Assembly (NCBI GenBank): GCA_016214955.1
Contig: JACRMN010000007.1
Span: 1-64,000, forward strand
Direction of reading: 5' to 3'
DNA length: 64,000 bases
Source: Deltaproteobacteria bacterium
GTDB lineage: Bacteria > Myxococcota > Myxococcia > Myxococcales > Anaeromyxobacteraceae
Positions 1-8,994 of this stretch are shown here, one piece after another. Both the position numbers and the translations under genes were made by a program. Positions within the stretch are counted from its first letter, which is position 1. Every line of letters begins with the position of its first letter. The notes beneath the pieces are model-generated. The model saw only the letters and a program-made list of their open reading frames with translations. It had not been told where the DNA came from and did not search any database.

Positions 1-83
1 TCGCGGGCGGCGACGTAGACGTCGAGGGACTGGAAGGGAAGGCGAGAAGAATCGGGAACGACCTGCGTGAGCGTGATGGCCAT
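1..83 (-). CDS. Partial N-terminus, probable four-helix-bundle (S23-type) protein
   Basis: Only the first 27 codons lie in the window; the gene continues past the left edge. The ATG at 83 is preceded by a strong ribosome binding site (AAAGGAGG, 5 nt before the start), so this is a real translation start. The visible peptide contains LPFQSLDVYVAAR, which resembles the opening 'F..LDVY..A' signature of the small four-helix-bundle/23S-associated protein family. That family has no firm biochemical role. It is divergent from the sigma factor at 352, with a hexamer repeat between them. The family call rests on one short motif and is moderate at best. Confidence 0.5.
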   Translation of the reverse strand, partial: MAITLTQVVPDSSRLPFQSLDVYVAAR

Positions 84-130
84 GACGGCCTCCTTTCGCC
101 CCGCCGAAGGAGGCCGGCATGGCCGAAGGC

Positions 131-322
<192 letters not shown>

Positions 323-351
323 CCCGCCCGGAGTGCTAGGATTCCCCTCCC

Positions 352-927
352 ATGTCCCCCGAGCTGGAAGAGCGCCTGCGCCAGCTGCTCGCCGGCGGCG
401 ATCTGCGCGCCACCGCCACCGAGGCCATCCGCGGCTACGGCCCGCAGGTCCTCCAGGTGCTGCGGGCCATGCTGCGGGACGAGGCCGACGCCCGCGAGGC
501 CTTCTCCCAGTTCGCCGAGAACCTGTGGAAGGGCCTCTCCACCTTCCGCGGCGAGGCCTCCTTCAAGACCTGGGCGCTGCGGCTGGCCTGCAACGCCGCG
601 AGGAACCAGCGCGACGAGGCCTGGCGCCGCCGCGGGCGCCGCTTCGCCACCGGCGAGGCCTCGGCCATCGCCGAGGAGGTCCGCACCCGCTCGGTGGTGC
701 GGGTGGAGCTGCAGCGGCAGGCGCTCGACAGGCTGCGCCAGGCGCTCAGCGTCGAGGAGCAGTCGCTCCTGGTGCTGCGGCTCGACCAGCAGCTCTCCTG
801 GAACGAGGTGGCCGACGTGCTGGCCGAGGAGGGAAAGCCGGCCGAGCCGGCCGCGCTGATGAAGCGCTACGAGCGCATCAAGGAGCGGCTCGGCAAGCTG
901 GCGCGGGAGCAGGGGCTGGTGGACTGA
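352..927 (+). CDS. RNA polymerase sigma factor, ECF/sigma-70 type
   Basis: A 191-residue protein of typical ECF sigma size. An N-terminal region-2-like segment (about residues 15-90) includes FRGEASFKTWALRLACNAARN, the region 2.3/2.4 pattern that melts and reads the -10 element. A C-terminal region-4 helix-turn-helix (about 120-190) includes LVLRLDQQLSWNEVADVLAE, which reads the -35 element. It would direct RNA polymerase to a specific regulon. No anti-sigma factor is adjacent: the next gene is a convergent cytochrome whose stop codon is 1 nt away. The hexamer repeat ends about 30 nt upstream and may affect its expression. The regulon is unknown. Confidence 0.88.
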   Translation: MSPELEERLRQLLAGGDLRATATEAIRGYGPQVLQVLRAMLRDEADAREAFSQFAENLWKGLSTFRGEASFKTWALRLACNAARNQRDEAWRRRGRRFATGEASAIAEEVRTRSVVRVELQRQALDRLRQALSVEEQSLLVLRLDQQLSWNEVADVLAEEGKPAEPAALMKRYERIKERLGKLAREQGLVD

Positions 928-928
928 C

Positions 929-1792
929 TCACGGCCTGACCTCCTGCAGGCAACGCACCGCGGCGGCGCCGCCCTTGGGCTGCAGCGAGGCCGCCCCGTC
1001 GGCGAGCCGCACCACCTGCGCCTTCTCCCCCTGCTCGGCGCTGGTCCAGTAGCTGCCGGCGTCGGCGCCGAGGAGCGGGGCGCAGGCCGGGCTCTGGGCG
1101 CAGGGGCGGCAGCCGCGGCCGCCCTCGGCACAGCCCAGCAGGCCGTGCAGCTCGGCCGGCGCCGGCAGCCGGTAGCCCTCGGGGCAGTGGCCCGGCGCCT
1201 CGGCCCAGGACACCGCCGCGGCGGCGCCGTCGCAGCGCTTGCCGGTCCAGCGCTGGCCCGCCGCGCAGCGCAGCCAGGAGAGGGCGGTGCCGGGCTGCCG
1301 CTCGGCGTCGTAGCGGCCGTGCAGCACGCCGCTGCCGATGCCCTTCTCGTGGCAGACCTTGCAGGCCGCCAGCAGGCGCTCGCCGCCGCGCTGCGCCTGG
1401 TGGCAGCCGCGGCAGTAGTCGTGGAAGAGGATGGAGCGGTGGTCGATGGCCCCGTCGGGCTTGAGCGCCGCCACCGGACGGGCGGCCTTGCCGCCGATCA
1501 CCCGCGGCGCCTCGCCGAGCCCGACGTGGCAGAGGGTGCAGCGCATCGCCTGGAGCTGGGCGGCAGAGGTGGGCTCGTCGCCGGCGAGCGTGTGGTGGCA
1601 GTCGCGGCAGCGGATGAGCGTGCCGTCGGGGCGCTTCCTGCGGCCGTGGTCGGCGTGGCGGAAGATCACCGCGCCCAGCTTGCCGGGGACGTGATCCACC
1701 TCGATGACCTCGCGCCCCCGCGGCACCTCGGCGGCGCGGGCCTGAGGGGCGAGGGCCCAGAGCAGGGCCAGCCAGCGGAGGGCTCGGAGCAT
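929..1792 (-). CDS. Tetrahaem cytochrome c with C-terminal DUF1566 (Lcl-type) domain
   Basis: A 287-residue exported protein. Residues 1-20 form a signal peptide ending AQARA. Four CxxCH haem motifs follow: CRDCH, CTLCH, CRGCH and CKVCH, within about residues 58-150. Several extra histidines (HADH, HDY) could serve as distal ligands, as in class III cytochrome c7/c3-like modules. From about residue 165 the protein switches to a DUF1566-like domain: an N-terminal GxxW(T)GKxCDG segment, GYRLPAPAELHGLL, and SYWTS. The predicted location is the periplasm, with a role in electron transfer; the partner is unknown. The pairing of a tetrahaem module with DUF1566 is unusual. The gene is convergent with the sigma factor. 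Confidence 0.85.
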   Translation of the reverse strand: MLRALRWLALLWALAPQARAAEVPRGREVIEVDHVPGKLGAVIFRHADHGRRKRPDGTLIRCRDCHHTLAGDEPTSAAQLQAMRCTLCHVGLGEAPRVIGGKAARPVAALKPDGAIDHRSILFHDYCRGCHQAQRGGERLLAACKVCHEKGIGSGVLHGRYDAERQPGTALSWLRCAAGQRWTGKRCDGAAAAVSWAEAPGHCPEGYRLPAPAELHGLLGCAEGGRGCRPCAQSPACAPLLGADAGSYWTSAEQGEKAQVVRLADGAASLQPKGGAAAVRCLQEVRP

Positions 1793-1938
1793 GTGAGGAT
1801 TCTGGCGGTGGTTTCACCGTCCGGCAACTGCTGCGGCCGCTTCTCCGCAGGACCGGGTGGGCCGCCTCGACCGCGGGATGCGCCTCCACCCGACAGCGCC
1901 CCACCTTGGCCGGAGCCGGCCGCTGCACCGGCGGCACA

Positions 1939-3015
1939 ATGGAAGCCTTGTCCGAGCTCCCCGTCACCGTGCCGCCGGGCGAGACGCCCGCCGCCCGCTG
2001 GGGGCGGCGCGCCCTCACCTTCCCCGGCGTGGCGCTGGGCCTCGCCCTGCTCCTCGCCGCCGCGCCGCTCCTCCTGCCCCTGGCCGCGGCCGTCGACCTC
2101 CTGCGACGCGCCCGCTTCGCCACCGCCCGCGCCTACCTGGTGGTGCTCCTCTACCTCTCGCTGGAGGTGGGTGGGCTCGTCGGCCTGGGGCTGCTCGTCG
2201 CCGGCGGCGCGGCCCGGGGCGACCGAGCCCGGCTCTTCCGCTTCCAGCGCACCTGGGCTGCGGTGGCGCTGCGGGCCATCCGCTGGATCTTCTCGCTGCG
2301 CCTCGAGGTCGTCGGCCTCGAGGGGCTACGGCACGGGCCCATCCTCCTCATGGGCAACCACACCAGCATGGCCGACGTGCTCCTGCCGGCGGCGCTGGTG
2401 GAGGGTGCGCTCGGCTACCGCCTCCGCTACGTGGGCAAGCTGGGCCTCGTCTGGGATCCGTGCGTGGACGTGGCCGTCCACCACCTGCCCTACGTGATGG
2501 TGCGCCGGGGCGCCGAGGACACACCCGGCGACGTGGCCCGGATGCAGGCGCTGCTCGTCGGCCTGGGGCCCGACGAAGGCGTGTTCCTCATGCCGGAGGG
2601 CACGCGCTTCACGCCGGAGCGGCAGGGGCGGATTTCCCGGGGGAACGGCCCGGTGGCCGACCTGGCGCGCCGCCTCCCCCACACTCTGCCGCCCCGCCTC
2701 TCCGGCGTGCTCGGCCTCCTGGAGCGCAACCCGGGGGCCGATCCCTGCTTCATGGCCCAGGTGGGGCTGGACGGCGTGCGCTCGCTGGCCGACGTCTGGG
2801 ACGGGGCCCTCATCGGTCGTACACTCAAGGTGGAATTCTGGCGGGTCCCGTGCTCGGAGGTGCCGCGGGACCGCGAGGCGCAGGCCGCCTGGTTCCTCCG
2901 GCAATGGGAGCGGATCGATGCCTGGGTGGGGCGTGAGCGCGAGGCGGCCGCTGGCGCCGTGCGTCACGACCCATCTCCTCGCCCGCCCCGGAGGGACGGC
3001 CGCTCCGGGCCCTGA
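1939..3015 (+). CDS. Membrane-bound PlsC-type 1-acylglycerol acyltransferase family protein
   Basis: A 358-residue protein. Two hydrophobic N-terminal segments (about residues 30-50 and 65-90) precede an acyltransferase domain. The catalytic HX4D motif is H141-T-S-M-A-D146, and a later FLMPEGTRF block matches the glycerolipid-binding FPEGTRS motif of the family. The expected role is acyl transfer to a lysophospholipid or related lipid at the inner membrane. I start it at the ATG at 1939 (MEALSEL) rather than an upstream in-frame ATG at 1906, which adds a non-conserved Gly-rich extension. A second, more canonical PlsC lies at 29167-29937. Substrate is unknown. Confidence 0.8.
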   Translation: MEALSELPVTVPPGETPAARWGRRALTFPGVALGLALLLAAAPLLLPLAAAVDLLRRARFATARAYLVVLLYLSLEVGGLVGLGLLVAGGAARGDRARLFRFQRTWAAVALRAIRWIFSLRLEVVGLEGLRHGPILLMGNHTSMADVLLPAALVEGALGYRLRYVGKLGLVWDPCVDVAVHHLPYVMVRRGAEDTPGDVARMQALLVGLGPDEGVFLMPEGTRFTPERQGRISRGNGPVADLARRLPHTLPPRLSGVLGLLERNPGADPCFMAQVGLDGVRSLADVWDGALIGRTLKVEFWRVPCSEVPRDREAQAAWFLRQWERIDAWVGREREAAAGAVRHDPSPRPPRRDGRSGP

Positions 3016-3054
3016 TGGGGAGGGCCGTTGCCGGGAGGCGCCGCGAACGACAGC

Positions 3055-3087
3055 ATTCGCCTCACCGCCGAGTTTGGACGGGCGAAT
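3055..3087. promoter_or_regulatory. Inverted repeat upstream of coxS (candidate operator)
   Basis: ATTCGCC at 3055-3061 is matched by its exact reverse complement GGCGAAT at 3081-3087, separated by 19 nt. It ends 41 nt before the coxS start, inside an otherwise non-coding 113-nt gap. This is where an operator or a leader hairpin controlling the molybdenum hydroxylase operon would be expected. No protein is assigned to it. Confidence 0.3.
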
Positions 3088-3128
3088 CCGGCCGCGGGAA
3101 CCAGCGCGGCCATTTCACGGAGAGGCAC

Positions 3129-3599
3129 ATGCCCTCGATTTCCCTCCGGGTGAACGGGAAGAGCGTGCGCGCCGAAGTCGAGGGGCGCACCCTGCTCGTG
3201 GAGCTGCTGCGCGAGAAGCTGGCTCTCACCGGCACCCACGTCGGCTGCGATACCAGCCAGTGCGGTGCCTGCACCGTCCACGTGGACGGGCGGTCGGTGA
3301 AGAGCTGCACCATGCTGGCGGTGGAGGCCGACGGGCGCGAGGTGACCACCATCGAGGGGCTCGCCGGCGCCGACGGCAAGCTCTCGCCGGTGCAGGCCGC
3401 CTTCGCGGAGCACCACGGCCTGCAGTGCGGCTTCTGCACGCCGGGCATGGTGATGAGCGCCACCGATCTGGTGCGCCGCAACCCCGGCGCCACCGAGGCC
3501 CAGATCCGGGAGTGGCTGGAGGGCAACCTCTGCCGCTGCACCGGCTACCACAACATCGTGAAGGCCGTGAAGGCCGCGGCCCAGGCCGGAGGGAAGTAG
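3129..3599 (+). CDS. coxS: Molybdenum hydroxylase [2Fe-2S] small subunit (CoxS-like)
   Basis: A 156-residue subunit carrying two [2Fe-2S] clusters, as in all xanthine dehydrogenase/CO dehydrogenase family enzymes. The plant-ferredoxin-like cluster is bound by C40, C45, C48 and C60 ([10 protein letters not shown]). The second cluster is bound by C100, C103, C135 and C137 (CGFC ... CRC), an all-helical domain. It passes electrons from the molybdopterin site in CoxL to FAD in CoxM. The start at 3129 follows a GGAGAGG ribosome binding site. coxL begins 2 nt after the stop, so the two genes are translationally linked. It has the standard family length. Confidence 0.93.
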   Translation: MPSISLRVNGKSVRAEVEGRTLLVELLREKLALTGTHVGCDTSQCGACTVHVDGRSVKSCTMLAVEADGREVTTIEGLAGADGKLSPVQAAFAEHHGLQCGFCTPGMVMSATDLVRRNPGATEAQIREWLEGNLCRCTGYHNIVKAVKAAAQAGGK

Positions 3600-3601
3600 C
3601 C

Positions 3602-5959
3602 ATGGCCCAGGGTGGAATCGGCAGTTCCGTGAAGCGCAAGGAGGATGCCCGCTTCCTCACCGGCAGGGGCACCTACGTCGACGACATCGTGAGGCCGGGA
3701 CAGACCCACGCGGTCTTCGTCCGCTCCCCCCACGCCCACGCGAAGATCAAGGCGGTGAAGACCGCCGAGGCGCTGAAGGCACCGGGCGTGGTGGCTGTCC
3801 TCACCGGCGCCGACCTGGCGGCCGACAAGGTGGGCAACCTGCCGGCGGGGTGGCTCATCCACTCCAAGGACGGCACGCCCATGGTCGAGCCGGGCCACAT
3901 GGCGCTGGTGGCCGACAAGGTCCGCCACGTCGGCGACCAGGTGGCGGTGGTGGTCGCCGAGACCAAGGACCAGGCCCGCGAGGCCGCGGCGCTGGTGGAG
4001 GTGGACTACGAGCCCCTGCCGGCGATGGTGGGCCTCGCCCAGGCCATCGCCCCGGGCGCGGCCCTGGTCCACGACCAGGCCAAGGCCAACACCTGCTACG
4101 ACTGGCACCTGGGCGACAAGGCGGCCACCGACGCCGCCTTCGCCAAGGCCCACAAGGTCGTCACCCTCGACCTGGTCAACAACCGGCTCATCCCCAACGC
4201 CATCGAGCCCCGCGCCGCCATCGGCGAGTTCGACCGCGTGACCGGCGACCTGACGCTCTACACCACCAGCCAGAACCCGCACCTCATCCGGCTGCTGCTC
4301 TCCGCCTTCACCATGGGCGTGCCGGAGCACAAGCTGCGGGTGGTGGCCCCCGACGTCGGCGGTGGATTCGGCTCCAAGATCTTCCACTATGCCGAGGAGT
4401 TCGTGACCCTGTGGGCAGCCCGCCGCATCGGGCGGCCGGTGAAGTGGACGGCGACGCGCTCCGAGGCCTTCATGTCGGACGCCCACGGCCGCGACCACGT
4501 CACCCACTGCGAGCTGGCGCTCGACAAGGAGGGCCGGTTCCTGGGCCTGCGCGAGCGCACCCTCGCCAACATGGGGGCCTACCTCTCGCAGTTCGCCCCC
4601 TCGGTGCCCACCTACCTGCACGCCACGCTGCTGGCCGGCTGCTACACCACCCCGGCCATCTACTCGGAGGTGCGGGCGGTCTTCACCAACACCGTGCCGG
4701 TGGACGCCTACCGCGGCGCCGGCCGGCCCGAGGCCACCTACCTCATCGAGCGGCTGGTCGACGTCGCCGCCCGCGAGATGGGCATGGACCGGGTGGACAT
4801 CCGGCGCAAGAACCTCATCCCCAAGGACAAGTTCCCCTACCAGACGCCGGTGGCCCTGCAGTACGACAGCGGCGACTACCAGGCCACGCTCGACGCCGCC
4901 CTGAAGAAGGCCGACTGGGCCGGCTTCGAGAAGCGCCGCGCCGAGGCCAAGGCGCGCGGCAAGCTCCGCGGCATCGGCATCTCCACCTACGTGGAGGCCT
5001 GCGGCATCGCCCCCTCGGCGGTGGTCGGAGCCCTGGGCGGACGGGTGGGCCTGTGGGAGTCGGCCCACGTCCGCGTCCACCCCACCGGCAGCATCACCAT
5101 CTTCACCGGCGCCCACAGCCACGGCCAGAGCCACGAGACCACCTTCGCCCAGCTGGCCGCGGAGAAGCTGGGCGTCTCCACCGACCAGGTGGAGGTGGTC
5201 CACGGCGACACCGCCAAGAGCGCCTTCGCCATGGGCACCTACGGCTCGCGCTCCCTGGCGGTGGGCGGCACCGCCATCGTCAACGCCATCGACAAGATCA
5301 TCGCCAAGGGGAAGAAGATCGCCGCCCACCTGCTCGAGGCCAGCGAGGGCGACGTCGACTTCAAGGACGGCAAGTTCACCGTCCGGGGCACCGACCGCGC
5401 CAAGGCCTTCGGCGAGGTGGTGCTGGCCGCCTACATCCCGCACAAGTACCCCGCCAACCTGGAGCCGGGCCTGGAGGAGTCGGCTGTCTACGACCCCAAG
5501 AACTTCACCTTCCCGGCCGGCTGCCACATCTGCGAGGTGGAGATCGACCCCGACACCGGCGTCACCCAGGTGATCGCCTTCACGGCCGTGGACGACGTGG
5601 GCACCGTCATCAACCCCATGGTCGTCGAGGGTCAGGTCCACGGCGGCGTGGCCCAGGGCATCGGCCAGGCGCTCCTCGAGGGGGCGCAGTACGACGACCA
5701 GGGGCAGCTGCTCTCCGGCTCCTTCCTCGGCTACACCATGCCGCGGGCCGGCGACCTCCCCAGCTACCAGGTCGGCACCGAGGTCACCGCCTGCACCCAC
5801 AACCCGCTGGGCGTGAAGGGCGTGGGCGAGGTGGGAGCCATCGGCTCGCCGCCGGCGGTCATCGGAGCCGTCTGCGACGCCATCGGCGTCCGCCACATCG
5901 AGATGCCGGCCACCCCCGAGCGCGTCTGGCGCGCCATCCGCGACGCGAAGAAGGCCTAG
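3602..5959 (+). CDS. coxL: Molybdenum hydroxylase large subunit, form II CoxL-like
   Basis: A 785-residue molybdopterin-binding catalytic subunit. It has the family landmarks GGGFGSK (Mo-co region) and a C-terminal GVGE with the general-base glutamate near E743. The active-site loop reads AYRGAGR (residues 369-375), which is the form II signature. True aerobic CO dehydrogenases (form I) carry AYRCSFR with the Cu-binding cysteine, absent here. CO oxidation is therefore doubtful, and hydroxylation of an aromatic, heterocyclic or aldehyde substrate is as likely. It is encoded between coxS and coxM. The cytoplasmic heterohexameric (LMS)2 complex is inferred from the family. Confidence 0.9.
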   Translation: MAQGGIGSSVKRKEDARFLTGRGTYVDDIVRPGQTHAVFVRSPHAHAKIKAVKTAEALKAPGVVAVLTGADLAADKVGNLPAGWLIHSKDGTPMVEPGHMALVADKVRHVGDQVAVVVAETKDQAREAAALVEVDYEPLPAMVGLAQAIAPGAALVHDQAKANTCYDWHLGDKAATDAAFAKAHKVVTLDLVNNRLIPNAIEPRAAIGEFDRVTGDLTLYTTSQNPHLIRLLLSAFTMGVPEHKLRVVAPDVGGGFGSKIFHYAEEFVTLWAARRIGRPVKWTATRSEAFMSDAHGRDHVTHCELALDKEGRFLGLRERTLANMGAYLSQFAPSVPTYLHATLLAGCYTTPAIYSEVRAVFTNTVPVDAYRGAGRPEATYLIERLVDVAAREMGMDRVDIRRKNLIPKDKFPYQTPVALQYDSGDYQATLDAALKKADWAGFEKRRAEAKARGKLRGIGISTYVEACGIAPSAVVGALGGRVGLWESAHVRVHPTGSITIFTGAHSHGQSHETTFAQLAAEKLGVSTDQVEVVHGDTAKSAFAMGTYGSRSLAVGGTAIVNAIDKIIAKGKKIAAHLLEASEGDVDFKDGKFTVRGTDRAKAFGEVVLAAYIPHKYPANLEPGLEESAVYDPKNFTFPAGCHICEVEIDPDTGVTQVIAFTAVDDVGTVINPMVVEGQVHGGVAQGIGQALLEGAQYDDQGQLLSGSFLGYTMPRAGDLPSYQVGTEVTACTHNPLGVKGVGEVGAIGSPPAVIGAVCDAIGVRHIEMPATPERVWRAIRDAKKA

Positions 5960-5971
5960 GGAGAGGACGCC

Positions 5972-6766
5972 ATGCAGGATTTCTCGTTCCACAAGCCGCA
6001 GAACCTGGCCGCCGCCGTCGACACCCTGAAGAAGCGCCCCGAGGCCAAGGCGCTGGGAGGCGGGCAGAGCCTCATCCCGGTGATGAAGCTCGGCCTTGCC
6101 GCCCCGAGCGACCTCGTCTCCGTGGCCGGCCTGGCCGAGCTGCGGGGCATCAAGGTCGACGGGAAGGAGCTGGTGGTGGGCGCGGGCATGACCCACGCCG
6201 AGGTGGCCGACTCGGCCGAGGTGAAGAAGGCCATCCCGGCGCTGGCCGCCCTCGCCGGCCACATCGGCGACGCCCAGGTCCGCAACCGCGGCACCCTGGG
6301 CGGCTCCCTGGCCCACGACGACCCGGCCGCCGACTACCCGGCGGCGGTGCTGGCGCTCGGCGCCACGGTGGTCACCGACAGGCGCAAGATCGCCGCCGAC
6401 GACTTCTTCCGGGGGCTCTACCAGACCGCCCTGGGCGCCGACGAGATCGTCACCTCGGTGCGCTTCCCCATCCCGGAGAAGGCGGCCTACGCCAAGTTCG
6501 CCCACCCGGCCTCCAAGTTCGCGCTCGTCGGCGTGATGGTGGCCAAGGGGCCCGCCGGCGTGCGGGTGGCGGTGACCGGCGCCGGGCCCGGCGTGTTCCG
6601 CCAGGCCGACATGGAGCGGGCGCTGGGCGGCCGCTGGGCCGCCGACGCGCTGGCCGGCGTGGCGGTGAAGGCCGAGGGCCTCAACGCCGACCCCTATGGC
6701 AGCGCCGAGTACCGGGCCCACCTCATCGGGGTGATGGCGCGGCGCGCGGTGGCCGCCGCCGGCTAG
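5972..6766 (+). CDS. coxM: Molybdenum hydroxylase FAD-binding medium subunit (CoxM-like)
   Basis: A 264-residue subunit. The two FAD-binding signatures of the family are present: [12 protein letters not shown] near residues 29-40 and [16 protein letters not shown] near residues 98-113. A C-terminal CO_deh_flav_C-type region follows. It accepts electrons from the iron-sulfur subunit and passes them to an external acceptor. It starts 12 nt after the coxL stop, preceded by GGAGAGG. The gene order S-L-M differs from the classic M-S-L order of Oligotropha-type form I CO dehydrogenase and fits other form II clusters. Length is slightly short for the family (about 270-290). Confidence 0.9.
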   Translation: MQDFSFHKPQNLAAAVDTLKKRPEAKALGGGQSLIPVMKLGLAAPSDLVSVAGLAELRGIKVDGKELVVGAGMTHAEVADSAEVKKAIPALAALAGHIGDAQVRNRGTLGGSLAHDDPAADYPAAVLALGATVVTDRRKIAADDFFRGLYQTALGADEIVTSVRFPIPEKAAYAKFAHPASKFALVGVMVAKGPAGVRVAVTGAGPGVFRQADMERALGGRWAADALAGVAVKAEGLNADPYGSAEYRAHLIGVMARRAVAAAG

Positions 6767-6784
6767 GCGCGCTACACCAGCCGG

Positions 6785-7702
6785 GTGAGCCCCATTCCCC
6801 TCCCCTCCTCGGTCGACGAGGTGCTCCGGCTCCTCGCGGCCGGGGACTACGTGGCCGACCGCAGCCTGGCCACCGCGCTGTTCCTCTCGCTGAAGCTCGG
6901 CCGCCCCCTCTTCCTGGAGGGCGAGGCCGGGGTGGGCAAGACCGAGGTGGCCAAGGTCCTGGCGAAGGGGCTGGGCCGCCGCCTCATCCGGCTGCAGTGC
7001 TACGAGGGGCTCGATCTCTCGCAGGCCGCCTACGAGTGGAACTACCCGCGGCAGATGCTGGAGATCCGCATCGCCGAGGCGGCGCATACGCTCGATCGCG
7101 CCCGCATCGAGCACGACCTCTTCTCCGAGCGCTTCCTGGTGCGGCGCCCGCTCCTGCAGGCGCTGGAGGCGGACCCGGCCGGCGCGCCGGTGCTGCTCAT
7201 CGACGAGCTCGACCGCACCGACGAGCCCTTCGAGGCCTACCTGCTGGAGGTGCTCTCCGACTTCCAGGTGACCATCCCCGAGATCGGGACGGTGCGGGCC
7301 GCCTCGCCGCCGCTGGTGGTGGTGACCTCCAACCGCACCCGCGAGGTCCACGACGCCCTGAAGCGGCGCTGCTTCTACGCCTGGGTGGACTTCCCCGACG
7401 CCCAGCGCGAGCTCTCCATCCTGCGGGCCAAGGTGCCGGCCGCCTCGGAGCGGCTCTCCCGCGAGGTGGTGGGCTTCGTGCAGAAGCTCCGGGCCAAGGA
7501 CCTCTTCAAGATCCCCGGCGTGGCCGAGACCCTCGACTGGACGAGCGCGCTCATCGCCCTCGATCGCACCCGGCTCGACGTCGAGGCGGTGGAGAGCACC
7601 CTCGGGATCCTGCTCAAGTACCAGGACGACATCGCCCGCGTGCGCGGCGCCGAGGCCGAGGCGCTGCTGGCCGCCGCCACCGCCGGGCCGGCCGGGACGT
7701 GA
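6785..7702 (+). CDS. coxD: MoxR-type AAA+ ATPase (CoxD-like)
   Basis: A 305-residue MoxR-family ATPase with Walker A GEAGVGKT (residues 46-53), Walker B LLIDELDR (about 137-144) and a sensor-1 TSN motif. In characterised cox clusters, CoxD is a chaperone-like ATPase needed to mature the molybdenum/copper active site with CoxE. Here it starts at a GTG 18 nt after coxM and is followed 28 nt later by a VWA-domain gene, the usual MoxR-VWA pair. It is expected to be cytoplasmic and membrane-associated. Because CoxL lacks the Cu-binding cysteine, its job here may be sulfuration or cofactor insertion only. Confidence 0.9.
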   Translation: MSPIPLPSSVDEVLRLLAAGDYVADRSLATALFLSLKLGRPLFLEGEAGVGKTEVAKVLAKGLGRRLIRLQCYEGLDLSQAAYEWNYPRQMLEIRIAEAAHTLDRARIEHDLFSERFLVRRPLLQALEADPAGAPVLLIDELDRTDEPFEAYLLEVLSDFQVTIPEIGTVRAASPPLVVVTSNRTREVHDALKRRCFYAWVDFPDAQRELSILRAKVPAASERLSREVVGFVQKLRAKDLFKIPGVAETLDWTSALIALDRTRLDVEAVESTLGILLKYQDDIARVRGAEAEALLAAATAGPAGT

Positions 7703-7730
7703 CCGCGCCCCTCGCCAGGCAGGGCGACCC

Positions 7731-8936
7731 TTGAGCACCGGCGGGCAGCTCGCCTCGCGGGTGATGCACTTCGCCCGGGCGCTCCGCGGCGCCGGCCTGC
7801 CCATCGGCCCGGGCCGGGTGCTCGACGCGGTGGAGGCGGCCGCCGAGGTGGGCCTGGCCCGGCGCGACGACTTCTACTGGGCGCTCCACGCGGTGCTGGT
7901 GAGCCGCGTCGAGCACCACCCGCTCTTCCACGAGGCCTTCGACCTCTTCTGGCGCGACGACCCGCTGCCGGGCGGGCTGGAGCTGCTCCTGCCGCGCGCC
8001 CAGGTGCCGCCGCGGGAGCGGCCGCCGGTGACCCGGCGGCTCGCCGAGGCGCTTCCCGCGCCGCCGGCGGACAGGGCGGTCGTTCCCTCGAAGCGCATCG
8101 AGGTGGACGCGGTGCTCGCCTGGTCGGACCGCGAGGCGCTGCGCACCAGGGACTTCGACCAGATGTCGGCGGCCGAGGTGCGCGAGGCGGAGCGGGCGGT
8201 GGAGCGCATGCGGCTCTCGGTGGAGGAGGTCCCCACCCGCCGCCACCGCGGCGACCCGCGCGGCGAGCGGGTGGACCCCCGCGCCAGCCTGCGGTCGGCG
8301 CTCCGCGCCGGGAGCGACGCCATCCCGCTGCGCTTCCGCACCCTCACCTCCCGGCCGCCGGCGGTGGTGGCGCTGTGCGACGTCTCGGGCTCGATGGCCC
8401 GCTACGCCCGGATGCTGCTGCGCTTCCTGCACGCCCTCTCGCGCGACCGCCCCCACGTCCACGCCTTCACCTTCGGCACCCGGCTCACCGCGGTGTCGCG
8501 CCAGCTTCGCCACCGGGACGTGGACCAGGCCATGGCGGCGGTGGGGAAGACGGTGCAGGACTGGGAGGGCGGAACCCGCATCGGCGAGTCGCTGCGGGAG
8601 TTCAACCTGCGCTGGTCGCGGCGGCTCCTGGGCCAGGGGGCCATCGTGCTGCTCTTCACCGACGGGCTCGACCGCGGCGACCCGGTGCTGCTGGGTGCCG
8701 AGACCGAGCGGCTGCGCCGCTCCTGCCGGCGGCTGCTGTGGCTCAACCCGCTGCTGCGCTACGAGGGCTTCGAGCCGCTGGCCAGCGGCGTGAGGGCCAT
8801 GCTGCCCCACGTGGACGAGTTCCGCCCGGTGCACGACCTGGAGAGCCTGGGGCAGCTCGCCGGAGCGCTCTCGGGGGCGAGGTGCGCGTCTGCCCACACG
8901 CCGCGCGCCATGGGAATACGGCACGCGGCCCCCTGA
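7731..8936 (+). CDS. coxE: VWA-domain protein (CoxE-like), partner of the MoxR ATPase
   Basis: A 401-residue protein. The N-terminal half resembles the CoxE family (DDFYWALHAVLV.R). From about residue 210 there is a von Willebrand A domain with a MIDAS metal site, DVSGSM (residues 217-222), and a downstream FTDGLDRGD. CoxE works with CoxD in post-translational maturation of the hydroxylase. The chosen start is a TTG at 7731; an internal ATG at 7764 (MHFARAL) is an alternative. It is the last cox gene of the plus-strand operon. The next gene on the same strand is an unrelated membrane acyltransferase. Confidence 0.87.
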   Translation: MSTGGQLASRVMHFARALRGAGLPIGPGRVLDAVEAAAEVGLARRDDFYWALHAVLVSRVEHHPLFHEAFDLFWRDDPLPGGLELLLPRAQVPPRERPPVTRRLAEALPAPPADRAVVPSKRIEVDAVLAWSDREALRTRDFDQMSAAEVREAERAVERMRLSVEEVPTRRHRGDPRGERVDPRASLRSALRAGSDAIPLRFRTLTSRPPAVVALCDVSGSMARYARMLLRFLHALSRDRPHVHAFTFGTRLTAVSRQLRHRDVDQAMAAVGKTVQDWEGGTRIGESLREFNLRWSRRLLGQGAIVLLFTDGLDRGDPVLLGAETERLRRSCRRLLWLNPLLRYEGFEPLASGVRAMLPHVDEFRPVHDLESLGQLAGALSGARCASAHTPRAMGIRHAAP

Positions 8937-8994
8937 CCCGGGGTGAGCGAAGGCGGCGCCGCTGGGATACGCTGGGCGGAACTGGAGGGCTGCC

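Noticed and set aside
3129-8936. Calling the locus a genuine aerobic CO dehydrogenase
   Set aside because: CoxL has AYRGAGR (form II) instead of AYRCSFR, so the Cu-binding Cys is missing; gene symbols are used only as family labels.
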